Assembly: GCA_037043015.1 (NCBI GenBank)
Contig: CM073324.1
Coordinates: 6,655,013-6,719,012, forward strand
DNA length: 64,000 nt
Direction of reading: 5' to 3'
Source: Bryum argenteum
Lineage: Eukaryota > Streptophyta > Bryopsida > Bryales > Bryaceae
Of the stretch, positions 1 to 11,266 are shown one piece after another (position 1 is the first letter of the stretch; each line of letters opens with the position of its first letter). The notes below the pieces were generated by a model. It saw only the letters and a program-made list of their open reading frames with translations. It searched no databases and was not told the origin of the DNA. Position numbers and translations under genes: made by a program.

Positions 1-99
1 TTCCAAAAAACCAAGCCTCATGTTTAATGAAAATAGAAGTATAAAAGTAAAGAATTAAACATATATGCACAAAGAACTAAAGGTGATGCACTTCATTAC

Positions 100-771
100 C
101 CAGCCGTTGAGAGCCTTCTCACCCCCTGGCCAACCTTTCGACCAATCATCAAGCTTGTCGGCTGATTTCTTTCCTACTTTCTTAATCTCAGCCTGCGCTT
201 GTGCCGCAACCTGCAAAGCGAGAATCCATCCGTGATCATCAAAACAATTATAATTTATGCCTTGGATACTGCCGGAATACTTCAGGATTCATGTACGATA
301 TTAGCCATCTGCATTTCCTGCAGGAGCATTTTCAACTTGCGCTACAATAGATGCCGCCTACGAGCAGCCCATGGACCGCTCAGCACTGACACATTGACGA
401 GATTAGGATGCTCGAAAACTTAAAGTTGGTCATAAAGAGTTCCAGCACTCAAAATGGCGTACCTGAGAGACGGAGCGTGAGCTTGACTTGTTGCCACCTC
501 CATCGTTTTGCTTGGTGACCTTCAAAGGCCTGATAGGTGTCACAGTTGCAGAAATTCTAATGCTCTTGGACAAGCTAGGATTTGGACGAAATCTACGTGG
601 TTCCACAGTTAAGCTGTACTTTCTACCCATCTCTCCGGCAACGATGGCATCTCGACCAGTGCTCAAACACCTGGTAGAAGACATCGCTCTTGGATGCATC
701 ATTTTTCTCTGATTCGTGGGAAATCGATATTTAGGGGAAGAAACAACGGCCAAGCAGGTGCTTCCATCCAT
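100..771 (-). CDS. Probable plastid-targeted protein, first two exons (3' part outside window)
   Basis: Exon 1 is 771..463 (103 codons from ATG at 771) and ends CAG before GTACGC. Exon 2 is 210..100 (37 codons), opens after TTTGCAG and ends before GTAATG, and both junctions are phase 0. The gene therefore continues past the left edge. The N-terminal ~100 residues are rich in Ser, Arg, Pro and Lys with few acids, as in chloroplast transit peptides, although the initial MDGST is not classical. Exon 2 encodes an Ala/Gln/Lys-rich start followed by KLDDWSKGWPGGEKALNGW. I do not recognise the family. Gene structure is supported by two matched splice sites and an open frame; the plastid location is inferred from composition only. 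Confidence 0.5.
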
Positions 772-2829
772 GATAAATTGGTTTCTCTACTTCTTAGGAA
801 CTGCGAATTATGAAAATCTCTCTATGGAGAAGATGCTTGCGTTGACCTGCAAATCCACAGCATGAAGTACATAAGATGAAGTAAGGCAGTACAAGATAGC
901 GCCAAATTACAAGTAGAACTTCAGGATGAAAGGATTTTACTACATAGAGAGGTGCCAGATTGATATGATTTAAATATCGGCTGGTTACAAAGATGTGTGA
1001 GGTGAAAAGATAATCATGCCTACGCGAAAAATACTATCTCTGTGGTGCTCCGGAGCAGTCAGGTGTTCTAGAGCATAGTCTGAGATACATTTACACGCCA
1101 CTTTCTGCTTGCGTGGCCTAGAAGTAGTACTCCGCATGGTTTCAAGGTGATGTGAGATTCGAATGATAGTGACAACAAAGACACGTTACCTGGAGAAGAA
1201 TCCACCGACCATTTTCCCACATAGTATACTCTGCTCACCTAACAACAATCAATCTCAACCGAGGTACTACATTTTTTTCTGAGAAACGATGCAGCATTGC
1301 TTCCGCTCGAACCCTAATTTACAGCTACAATCAATTACAACGCAGTCTCTAAACTAATCAATTAGGTCTATGAAGTCGCCAAGAACGAGAATTCACAATT
1401 GTTGGATGCAACCTCCACCGGTAATAAAGTACTGAAGTCCAGGTTTAAGCTTGGAATCCTCACGATTGGTATTTGATATTGGATCAAGTTCAAAGATCAG
1501 CCATTTTGCTCCAACAGTCAATCCTCTCACTTCAGTACCGTCCACTTGACAGCGATAATTACTGTCTTACAATGAAACTCAATCTCAAACGCGAAAGCAA
1601 GTTTCACCCATTAATCTCGAAAATCCATAAACCCCCCATACTATCAATCCGCTATTACTCAATTGCAACCACCGTATCCGCATTCCAACCAGCCGAATAC
1701 TGAATCAACCGATCAACGAAGTCAACCAATACACAATCAACAATGTAGAAACGTAAAATTCAATAAAAACTCAAACACGCAAGGGAGAAAAGCTTCTCAA
1801 GCAAAAGCTCCTCAAATCAATCTATCACTCAAATGTGCAAGTATTGCTCTTATCATATCCAGCCAAATATTTAATCGACCGATCTTTGAATTCTATCAAT
1901 GCACACTTAAAGTAAAAGCTCAAAGAAATAGGACGAAAGCTTCTCGTATCGACAAAGCAAAAAGCCTTGAATCAATCTCTCTCGCAGGAGCTCGGAAGAG
2001 CACCACAATTGGCGTTCAATACTCAAATGCAATGAAAGATAATCTGGAAGTCGACGTCCGCACCTTGCAACCAGAATTCATGGAGTCGCGCAATCCTGAG
2101 CCGTTTTGAAAGCCGCAAAGAGCAATTTATACTCGAAATGCCTCGACCAAGAGCTGAAAATGTTCGGAAGAATCAAATTTCGCAACAATCCGATGTACCG
2201 GACTAGTGATGGAGCTTCTAGTCCCGGAAGAGTGAAGGCCAGGAAGAGTGTAGCGGGAGCAATGTGAGGACCAGGAAAAATAGTGAGTTACGAATGTGGT
2301 GGTCCGTTTACTACCGATGTGGCGGTTTCCTATTTGTTGTTAACCGTTTTAGCTGAGTCAGCGGCCATATCACCTTCTGTGTCCTATTAATCCCGTTCTC
2401 ACTTTCTGGCCGTTGGATCGTCGGATGAACGGACGGTTCTTTAGCATTCACGGGTAATGAACATCCAGTAAGGTACTTAACTTTTACTTTTTGGATGTGT
2501 TCCTTTTAAAGGCCGTCTTAAATTTAGACAAGTGTCGAGGTGAAGTTTCAAAAAGTAAAGTAGTGAAGTAAAAAATAGGTGACAAGATTGTGGGTACATG
2601 GGCATCCTTCAAGTAAATGATGACATTGTCATTGTGTCACTCTAAATTATTATTACTTATACTATATATACACTTGATAATAGGTAGGATATTATAAAAG
2701 AGAATTATACTACGTTGGTTAGAAACAAAACACAATAAGTCCAAGTTTCTCAAATGATTGAAATAACTATCATAGTGTAAATTACATCAAACAAAATGAA
2801 TAGTGTAGAATATTATTGTAAAATAGCCT
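772..2829. other. Intergenic region, no supported gene
   Basis: This holds the promoter and 5' leader of the minus-strand gene at 771. Short open frames around 1473-2109 have low-complexity Asn/Gln/Ser composition, no recognisable domain and no splice context, so I do not call them. Confidence 0.4.
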
Positions 2830-3085
2830 CTACCACCATAGTCCACTCAAATGTGGTGGGGGGTTCTTGGACCTTGTTGTATGGGTACCTCAAAGCCCTT
2901 TGGAGTGATACCATGTCGGGTATCTCTGGGGCACTAGTGGCTACTTAGGGACTAGCATAGTGTTCACCACAAGAGGGGTTAGTAGTCCTGCCATTGGTGT
3001 GATGACCTCTAGGCATACATCCAAGGACAGATCAAACGAACACTCTATTCACGTTTGCCTCTAAATAGGTTGGAGTTTCTACTTT
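2830..3085 (+). mobile_element. SINE, 5'-truncated copy (subfamily A)
   Basis: This matches the body of the full-length SINE at 25111..25458, including the 'gacctct...gatcaaacgaa' segment and the 'ttggagtttct' 3' end. It lacks the tRNA-like head with the A and B boxes. A TTAA-flanked element begins about 15 bp downstream. Confidence 0.7.
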
Positions 3086-3101
3086 TTCTTTTTTCTTTTA
3101 A

Positions 3102-3528
3102 CCCCTAAACGCCCAAGGGGGGGTAAAGCTCCTAACAATTGGTAATAATGTTGATTTTTTCAAAACTGCGTAAAAACCAATAAAAGATGAAAATGGAAAA
3201 TCCAACCGTAGGATCTTCTTTGGAGCATGGCAATTAGTATGACCTCTAAGTTGCATGCCATTTGGAGGTATGGATTTCAAGATCCATGCAAAAAAGGGGT
3301 GAAGATCACACCACCAAAATTTTCATGAAAAATCTCTTTCGCCCACTCTCACAAATTGAGGATCAAGGTTTTTGCTATTTATCCAAGGAGGGAGTAGAGT
3401 AAACCCACCGAGGAGTTGAGCAAAAAAAACGGCGGATGAAAAATCGATGGGATGAAAGTGGGGTTGTGCACCAAAGACGGAGCCTTACATCCAAAATGTC
3501 GAAAAACGACACCGTGGGCACTTAAGGG
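3102..3528. mobile_element. TTAA-flanked terminal-inverted-repeat element, 427 bp
   Basis: The left end reads CCCCTAAACGCCCAAGG and is preceded by TTAA (3098-3101). The right end, reverse-complemented, reads CCCTTAAGTGCCCACGG and is followed by TTAA (3529-3532). An interrupted palindrome, TGTCG-AAAAA-CGACA, lies about 20 bp inside the right end (3498-3512). There is no coding capacity. It is one of three paired-end copies in the window, with 18724..20260 and 24080..24339. TTAA duplication with CCC/GGG ends is characteristic of piggyBac-type elements; that superfamily assignment is inference. Confidence 0.65.
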
Positions 3529-3588
3529 TTAAATACCCTCTCATGGTCGTGCCATGTTGTTTTAAAGTAAAAGCTACACATGAGTATT

Positions 3589-3598
3589 GTATATATAA
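3589..3598 (+). promoter_or_regulatory. Possible TATA box for the nonapeptide-repeat ORF
   Basis: The string TGTATATATA lies about 230 bp before the first ATG of the 3823 ORF. Placement is compatible with a ~200-nt leader, but AT-rich surroundings make chance matches likely. Confidence 0.25.
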
Positions 3599-3822
3599 CT
3601 CATTATTACCAGTTCTTATAAACTACTTGGATTTGTGGGTTGTGTAGTTACTGAGAGCATGTTATCTGCTTGCAATAAATAAAGTAAAAGACTTATTATG
3701 TACATTTCTAATATGAAATCTTTGTCTTGGTAATCAAAATATTACATGAAAAAAAGAAAAAAGAGTATAGGTTTACGACCAACGTATATAAAGAACCAAT
3801 TTTACCCCTAATTTTATACACT

Positions 3823-5262
3823 ATGACCACGAATAATTTTCCGATGGATTATGATACTTCAAACCATATACCCGAACCTTGGGATGAACATACTTGCAAA
3901 AGATGTATATCATGGGATGATATACTTCAATTTTGGCCAACATCAAGACATCCAACCATGAAAAAAAGATCGGAGGCAAACTTGAACTTTTGTACCCATG
4001 ATGCATATAAGGAGGAATTGAGTCGTATGTACAGAGCTCTTCATAAAGACATTGATCCTACATCAGAGAAAGCGTATATAATACCATATTGGTTATGTGC
4101 AATGGTTTACGCGAAAGTATTTTTGAACAAAAAAATCGACTGGAAGCTTACGAGCAAACACCACAACTATGACAAAATTGTCCAAAATTACACCGATGAT
4201 TCTCTCCATGAAGTGCTTCCCATGCACGTTGAGGATGAAATGCTTCCCGTGCGTGGTAAGGATGAAGTGATTCCGGCGCGTGTTAGGGATGAAATGCTTC
4301 CTGTGCGTGGTAAGGATGAAGTGATTCCGGCGCGTGTTAGGGATGAAATGCTTCCCGTGCGTGGTAAGGATGAAGTGATTCCGGCGCGTGTTAGGGATGA
4401 AGTGATTCCGGCGCGTGTTAGGGATGAAGTGATTCCGGCACGTGTTAGGGATGAAGTGATTCCGGCGCGTGTTAGGGATGAAGTGATTCCGGCGCATGTT
4501 AGGGATAAAATGCTTCCCTCGAGTATTATGGATGAAACGCTTCCTGCACAGGTTATGGATGAAATGCTTCTTGCACGTCTTAAGGATGAAATGCTTTGTG
4601 CGCGTGTTAAGGATGAAATCTTTCCGGAGTGTGTTCCATCTAGAATGCTTCTCGTATATGCTACGGATGAAAATCCTTTGCAAGAAGAATGTCGAGCCAG
4701 GATCGAGTTCGGCAAGAGAAAAATGTCCATTCAACCTACCCTTGATGATGATGATAAACCGAGAGGACTTGCATGGATGCAACACTCGGACCTAAGACCA
4801 AACACCTACAATGACAAGGGAGAACCCCCAAATTCCGACGATAAGTCGAATATTGGACTTTCATCCCAATCCTTGGTTGATGGTAGCAATTCATTTGCAG
4901 ATATCCAACATGCATCTACAATGGAAGAACTTGAAGCTTTAGATCTTCAAATTGAAGCTCTTAAAGAAAGCTTGAGAGAATTTCAAAAGAAAAGAAATGC
5001 TTCTATATTTGAGAGGAACGAATATATCCAACATCATGAGGAGGACATGAAGAGATATGAAGCTGAATTATTAAAATATAGTAGAAGCATTACATATCTA
5101 GACAATCAAATTCCATTAACAAAAAAGCATGTAGAAAACCTCAAAGATTTTTGTGACAAAACAATTTTAGGTATTAATCGGTTAAGTACGGATTTTTTAA
5201 GTACATCAAATGAAAGTAGATATAGGGGTGTAGAAATTCGTGAAGTATTTGAATGCATTTAA
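3823..5262 (+). CDS. Unrecognised protein with nonapeptide repeat array and C-terminal coiled coil
   Basis: The frame is open for 479 codons from ATG at 3823. The same frame is open further upstream without an ATG, so 3823 is the first possible AUG start. Residues 1-128 have several Trp, Tyr and His and a CKRCISWDDILQFW motif. Residues 129-281 are 17 tandem 9-residue units of consensus D-E-x-[IL]-P-x-R-x-[RK]. Residues about 360-465 form a predicted coiled coil rich in Glu, Lys and Leu. The architecture faintly recalls plant mobile-domain proteins associated with transposable elements, but I see no decisive motif. It is intronless and sits next to a SINE and a TTAA element, so it may be transposon-derived. 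The same repeat is also open on the opposite strand, a side effect of the 27-bp period. Whether it is expressed is unknown. Confidence 0.5.
   Translation: MTTNNFPMDYDTSNHIPEPWDEHTCKRCISWDDILQFWPTSRHPTMKKRSEANLNFCTHDAYKEELSRMYRALHKDIDPTSEKAYIIPYWLCAMVYAKVFLNKKIDWKLTSKHHNYDKIVQNYTDDSLHEVLPMHVEDEMLPVRGKDEVIPARVRDEMLPVRGKDEVIPARVRDEMLPVRGKDEVIPARVRDEVIPARVRDEVIPARVRDEVIPARVRDEVIPAHVRDKMLPSSIMDETLPAQVMDEMLLARLKDEMLCARVKDEIFPECVPSRMLLVYATDENPLQEECRARIEFGKRKMSIQPTLDDDDKPRGLAWMQHSDLRPNTYNDKGEPPNSDDKSNIGLSSQSLVDGSNSFADIQHASTMEELEALDLQIEALKESLREFQKKRNASIFERNEYIQHHEEDMKRYEAELLKYSRSITYLDNQIPLTKKHVENLKDFCDKTILGINRLSTDFLSTSNESRYRGVEIREVFECI
4207..4665 (+). repeat. 27-bp coding minisatellite, 17 units
   Basis: The period of 27 bp keeps the reading frame. 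Units 2-7 alternate between DEMLPVRGK and DEVIPARVR types, units 7-10 are nearly pure DEVIPARVR, and the units after 4504 are strongly diverged. The pattern indicates recent expansion at the 5' side of an older array. Confidence 0.95.
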
Positions 5263-7959
5263 TTAGCTCTTTATTTTATGCAATTAGATTGGTCATGTAT
5301 AATGTGATTCTAAATAAAGTACCCAAATTATACCTCAACCAATATCTCCATCTAGAATGTGCCAATATCTCAAAATTAAAAATTCTTTGGCCCTCTTAAT
5401 GTAAAGTCACACTTAGGAGAATCTCCAAGTGTCAAGAGAATGCAGAAATGCCACGAGGTGGCACTCAAACGATTGTGCAACTTAAGATTAACAATCAGAA
5501 CCGATCTAGCGTATTGATTTTGTTAAATTGAGACTTTTGAAAATCTCATTTTAAATGCAAGGAGGTTTTATGATGAGTTTTTTGGGTCTTGGAGAACACT
5601 TTGAAAAAAGTTATGTGGGACTTTAAATGTAATCAAGTTATTGCTCCACAAGACTCTTAGACCGAGAATGTTTCTTTATCATTAAATAATTTGTCCAATG
5701 GTTTGTCCTAAGTGCTCAACAAAATTCTACTTCTTTAATGCTCTTTGGCGGTCCTTGAACACCTAGGAAGCTATCTTTCTGCCTCAAGTAAGACTTATAC
5801 AACTTTGACATCTCTACTTCATAGTTTCTGTTCAACATTCAAAGTTGAACTTCTCATTTACATTCGATGCAATCATTTGCTTGCGATTTCATCACATACT
5901 CTGGTCGATTAAGTTCAACATATATGACATCAGGTGGTAAAAAACATACTAACACGATATTCATTATATTGGGAAAATTCCATGATTTTGAGAAAATGCA
6001 GTTTAGCTCGAGACGAGCTAAACTGTACCAGCAAATAGGGAGATTGAAAATCTCCCAAAATAACGAATATCGAGTTTACTACTCAATCGTCCATGTATCA
6101 ATTAGAAGAGAGGGCGGACACACTAATCGACTATGGCAAATGCATCATGAACACTACCTCCAAGGTCCCTATCTCGCCAATGCTAGGGCCATGTACAACA
6201 TCTCAAACACTGTTTCCTACTTCCAAAGATTCTACTATGCCAACCCTTTGTATAACCTCCCGAGTGTCGCTCCCTACTTATAGACCATGAGATTCTACCA
6301 CGACAACCCCATGTTGGCACTCCAAGCGCCGTCTTCAGGGATTGTAATGCCTATGATAGATGACATACTGTCAGATTCCGACATAATGAAAATTAGCTCT
6401 TGTAATGTTGTGGAAAGTATTATTGCATATTTCACAATGAAATGTATGGAATTAGCCAAAGTCTCTCATTTTCATGTAATTCTTATACAACAATATTTCA
6501 AGTCTTGAAACTCTAAAAATAAAGTGTCAGAGATGAATTTGAAAGTAAGTTATGTAGATATCAATTTGACATTCTTGTAATAGACTAACTGGAGGTCATA
6601 TGGAAAGAACACTCTTTTTAATACAAGGGTGTTTTGAGATGAAGGTGAACAACATTATGGTTGATAATTCAAGGCTTAAAATCACACATGCTTTAGTCTA
6701 AATAAGAGCCTTACATTCGTAAAACTACCTTAGAAATTGCAAAGGATAAAGAGTTCTAAACCATACCCCTTGCACTAAAAAGAATGCCATAACTTCCTCA
6801 CGTAAGATTCTTATCACAATCAAACAAGATCCAAATTGAATTTCAACCCAAAAAAAGAAGTCGAAATGTATGAAAGAGATATAGCTCCTCCATAACCATG
6901 TATTTTTTCAAAGAGGATCATCATCTCCTTATCATCATCTCTCCAATAAAGCAGGGTATCAATGCACAGACAGAGTCATCAATCAGCTGAAACAAAACCG
7001 GGTATCAATGTCGGCATCCTCACCTGGTCCGTAGTCAACCGACTCAAAACCGGGCATCAATTCCGAATGCAAATACAGGGTATTAGCGGGTATCTACCGC
7101 GGCATCGTACAGTGAATGTGCCCGTTCATCCAGCGAGCAGGCACCCAGGCCGCGAACATGCAGGAACGGCAACAACTGAACTGAGGGCCCTGGAAGGGAG
7201 GGACTATTCTGATCACTCATGAGGTGATGATCACTCGTGAGGAATCCGGGATTTCCGGGATCTATTCATCAGATTAGTGATCCCTTGTGCCGGGCAGGCC
7301 AGGCCATGGCGAGTTCATTGGCGACACTGCGATCCCACATGGCCAGGCTATGACGGAGCGGGCCGCCCTCTGACGCCTTCAAGCTACCGCCACCCACTGA
7401 CACACACCGCCTTGGAATCTCGTTCCTGCCCAGTTGGCCCTCCCTAACCAGCCATAGCCGTTATCCCACACCCACCCCTACCATCCCCTCCTCTCCCCCT
7501 TCGGAATTCAATCCGTTGATGACGGGCTTGCTTGCGCTTGTTCGATTCATGCATCAACCGTACTTACCCCTCATTCTCTTATGAAAAAAATTTCGTTTCG
7601 TATTCATGGGTTGCATTCGGGTTAGGTTAGACTGGACCAGGCTGAGGATGGTGAGATTATTGCCCGGTGGTGGTGGTTGTGTCTGCATTTGGTGTTAGGT
7701 TAGAATGACAAGGCTGCATCCGCCTTATTCGCAATGAAGTTGCTGGCGATGATATTGCTGCTTCAATCACAATCAGGCTATGGAACAGTGTTGATGCGGA
7801 TGGACAAGCATCTTAGTCGGTCTGACTGGTGAGTAGCGTGCACTTTTAATTCGTTTTCTTGCGTTTGCGATTGATATTCAAAGTCAAGTAAAAGTGAGTC
7901 GAATTAGGGTTACCGTCTCAGTCTAGCAGTTCAAACCGTCGCTTTAGAACTCAAGTGTA
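5263..7959. other. Intergenic region without supported gene
   Basis: Two overlapping frames at 5867-6508 look like a decayed coding segment but have no recognisable motif. A stretch near 6600-6660 resembles dispersed repeat family B. From about 7000 the sequence becomes GC-richer and forms the distal upstream region of the GT61 gene. Confidence 0.4.
5999..6025. repeat. Perfect 12-bp inverted repeat with 3-nt loop
   Basis: CAGTTTAGCTCG is followed by AGA and then by its exact reverse complement. The structure would form a hairpin; no function is evident. Confidence 0.85.
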
Positions 7960-8640
7960 CCATGTTACTAGCTTTCAAATCGCTCTGCAAGAGGACGCCA
8001 CTCTGCATTGGTTCGCAGCTTAAACCCTTCTTTTCTTGTAATACTGCATGTACTCTAGCTAGTGAGTGTGTTGGATTCTGGTCTCCGTCTTGTTAGGAGC
8101 GCGCAGAAATCGCACTGTTTTGTGTCTGAGCCCCAGAACCTCATCTTTGAATGTCTCGAGGTACACAATATGTATGGCTTGAAAGGAAGCCACAAGCTTT
8201 CCTCCTTTCAGTAGTCATACCCTAGTCATGCAGGCGAAGCGAGTTCGGTAGAGGCTGGTTGGGAGCACGCAGAAAGCGCAGCTCCCTTGTTCTTCAAGTA
8301 GAACCGTTTTGTATCTGAGCCCGTTAATTTCATCTTTGAATGTTTTGTATGGCTCATAAATCGCTCTGCAAGAGGAAGCCATACTACATTAGTTCGCAGC
8401 CTCCTTTTAGTGGTGTGCATACCCTATCAACGGTAGAATCTGGTCTCCTTGTTGTCGGAAGCACGTTCAAATTCGAGCTCCCTTGTTTTCAAGCTCTTTC
8501 GTACCTTCATTCTCTCTGAGCCCCAGAATTTGCTAAGGTACAGCTTTCGAAGAAAGCCCGAATACATTCGTTCGCAGCTTAAACCTTTTCGTCTTTCGGT
8601 AGTGCATTCCCTAGTCTTGAAATCTCGCTTTTACGCAGAA
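7960..8640 (+). repeat. Degenerate ~185-bp tandem repeat upstream of GT61 gene
   Basis: Landmarks recur at about 7985, 8175, 8348 and 8550: 'ttcgcagc', 'cataccctag' or 'cattccctag', 'gtctgagccc' and 'tcatctttgaatgt'. About 3.5 diverged copies are visible, ending about 70 bp before the GT61 start codon. They cover the likely promoter and 5' leader. Confidence 0.7.
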
Positions 8641-8713
8641 ATCCGAATTCATGAGGAGAGCACTTGATTGTTGCTGACAGGTTGTGATATAAGTAAGGAA
8701 GCGAGAGCAATGA

Positions 8714-11266
8714 ATGGAGCATACGATACAGGCGGAGGGGCAGCAAGGTAACAAGAAAAGGGCCAATGTAGTAGTGGCAATGGACAGACTGGAGAGGCCA
8801 AGAGTCTCCTCTCCGTTACCACGAACGTCATCGCCGTTACCCCGAATCTCCTCACCAAGACCTCGAGCGTCGTCTCCGTTCTCCCATCGGCCACCACGGC
8901 GAGTGCTCGACAGGTCCAACACACGCCCTCGCAAGCTCCGTTCCCGACGAGCACTCATTCTCGGCCCACTCTTCTGCCTGGCCGCTCTTTATCCGGCACT
9001 CTGGTTCCTGTCCCTGCCTCCGCCGCTCCATTACATCCCGAGCTCTTCGCTTTGTACTGATCAGGAAAGCTCGTACGAAGTCAGCGAGCATTATGTCTGC
9101 ACTGAAGCTTGTGGCAAGATCTGCTTCCCCCGTGTCCACGGCATGTGCGTCTCGCAAAAGCAAGTCACTGTCTGTGATGACCGCCCCTACTTTTCAAAGG
9201 ACATTACCACTGCTGGTGGTGGTCTTCCCGAAATGCTGAGGCTCATTACTGATGTGCCGCGAGGGAAAGTTCGTGTCAAGCGTGGAATTTGCCCTGGCTG
9301 GGACTCTAGACTGCACCAACCCGCTCCTGACTCAGGTACTGCTCGGAGCATCCTCGGAATTGTAAAAGACTTACTATTGTTGATGCCATGGTTTTAGAGT
9401 TTTATAGTTCGGATTCTGATATGGGAGTGTGCTTGGCAGGGCAATGGATTCGGGGCTTGCAGATGGTGGCAGACTTGACGTTGATGCCGGATGGACCGAG
9501 AGTTGGTCCGAATCCGCATCATGAAGCTGAGAAGTTGATTCCAGCCATTCTATTCTCCCATCTTTACGGTCTGAATAACTCCACTTTGTATTGGTTCGCG
9601 AATAAGGAGCCAAAAACAATCTCCCCGTGGTCGTTGGGGTTGATTGAAGTCTTTCAGAAATCCATGAAGGTGGAGTTTCTGGATGTTCCTGCTTCTGATG
9701 AGCCTCAAATCTGCTTCGAAGACGCTGTCTTATTTTCAGGTATTGCATTCAACCTCACTATCTTCTAGGAGAGCTATAACCTTTTCAGATATTAAAATTG
9801 TAAGGAGCATCTGAATGAAGTGAAATAGTGTAGTTTCGATTGGTGAGGCCGCTTGGGTTTGGGCGACCTATCTTTTTGCACTTGGTCAACTGAGTGGTTT
9901 CCACAAACTATTAATCAATGGCAGTATCTTATATAACAAATTCTTTTTGACCGTACGATATGACCGTAAGCTAATTGGCTGATGCTTGTGCTCCAGGGCT
10001 TACGAATGGAGGCTACATGCCAGGACTCGAAGCAAACGACTGGCTACGAGAAAAAGTGTTGGGATATTGTAACATACCGATGATGGAAGCATCAAGACCA
10101 GTCGAAGATGTGGTTGTCTTGGAGCGACTGAACTCCTCAAGGTAGATCCCGCTTCCATACATTCCATACAATTCTTATCTCCATAAAACCGCCCTAACAA
10201 CCTCCCATTTCTCATACTCAGGTCCATAGCAAACATGGAAGAGGTCATATACACATTACAGAAAGAGCTTCTGGTCGTCCCCAAGGTCGTCACAAGCGGA
10301 GTCGGCGATTTCTGTGACCAGGTACACAACATGACTCAAACCTATATCTTCAATTTCAGGTTCCATAATGCAGAGCTAGATCAACTACATGTCACTTAGA
10401 TCACTTTCCTTACAACAATCGCTGTTAAAGAATAAAGGTAACCTGCTCAATAATGACTCAAATTTCAGCATGGGAAATCTGTAGTGGAAGCAATTTTTGT
10501 GCATGGGCAAAGTAAGTGGAAGGAAAGACCCAAGTGAAATCATCCTTTTTAGACTCTTCGACAATTTGATATTGATATTTTTGAGACTGGACTCCTGCAA
10601 CTTTCTACAATGGTACCCTGTAATGTTCACCGTTCACTGTGACGACATGGAAAATTGGACTTCGAAGCTATCATGAGCCATTATTGGTACCACTTTGCAC
10701 TCTGCCTTAGTCTAGTTCTCAGAGGGTTGTTATGTTTTGTGCAGGTTAAAGTGATAGCCACAGCCGATGTAGCAGTAACCCCCCACGGATCCCACAACAT
10801 AAACTTCCTGTTTGCACGAAGATACTCAACAGTCCTCGAAGCTTTCCCATTACTGTACTACATCGATTGGTTCGGGAACTACGTGCACGCAGCGAGGATC
10901 AACCACTACGAGCTTTACGGGACATGGTTAGCAGAGCAAGGCAGCATGCCATTCATGATGCGAGTGTACGCCAATCTTTACGGATGGAAAAAATGCTTCC
11001 ACACACGAGGGTGCATGAACTACGCCAAGAGCCAAGACGTGGCTATCAATATAGGCCAGTTGGAGCGCGTGTTGAAGCACCTGACTTCCAGTTGTCGAGT
11101 GGCTGTGGACCAGTCTTGTCTTACGCAAATTGCGCAGGAGATTGGAAGCTGGAAGAACCGTGACCACAACGCGAAATTTGATCGCCTTGTGTTGCCCCGG
11201 TTGCGGAAACAGCATGGCTTGGGTGATGATGAAGATGACGACTCCCTTGGAGCTGCTTCTATTTGA
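8714..11266 (+). CDS. Glycosyltransferase family 61 (DUF563) type II membrane protein
   Basis: The five exons are 8714..9335, 9440..9739, 9997..10141, 10222..10321 and 10745..11266, giving 562 aa with phases 1, 1, 2 and 0 that all match. All introns are GT-AG. Residues 1-79 are a basic cytosolic tail with four tandem SSPxPRx units (32-55). Residues 80-101 are a single membrane anchor, and the rest should be lumenal, probably Golgi. A GT61-type core includes the motif TPHGSHNINFLF (401-412) followed by STVLEAFP; in this family the equivalent HG segment lies in the nucleotide-sugar site. The C-terminus ends in an acidic DDEDDD stretch. GT61 members transfer xylose, arabinose or GlcNAc to glycans; donor and acceptor cannot be assigned here. 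Exon 1 to exon 2 is the least certain junction. Confidence 0.85.
10446..10520 (+). repeat. Dispersed repeat family C, copy in GT61 intron 4
   Basis: This segment is shared with 20578..20645, 22140..22240 (inverted) and 22515..22610. The shared core runs 'ctcaataatg.ctcaaattt' to 'gcaatttttgtgcat'. It lies wholly within the 423-bp fourth intron. Confidence 0.7.

Noticed and set aside
1473-2109. Overlapping Asn/Gln/Ser-rich ORFs
   Set aside because: Low-complexity translation of AT-rich DNA with no domain or splice support.
4093-4785. Long minus-strand frames opposite the nonapeptide array
   Set aside because: The 27-bp period keeps several frames open at once. The plus-strand frame also extends through unique sequence and a coiled coil, whereas the minus frames are mostly repeat.
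9463-9739. GT61 exon 2 starting at 9463 after CTTGCAG
   Set aside because: That acceptor is phase 0 and would break the frame from exon 1, which ends in phase 1; the acceptor at 9439 matches.
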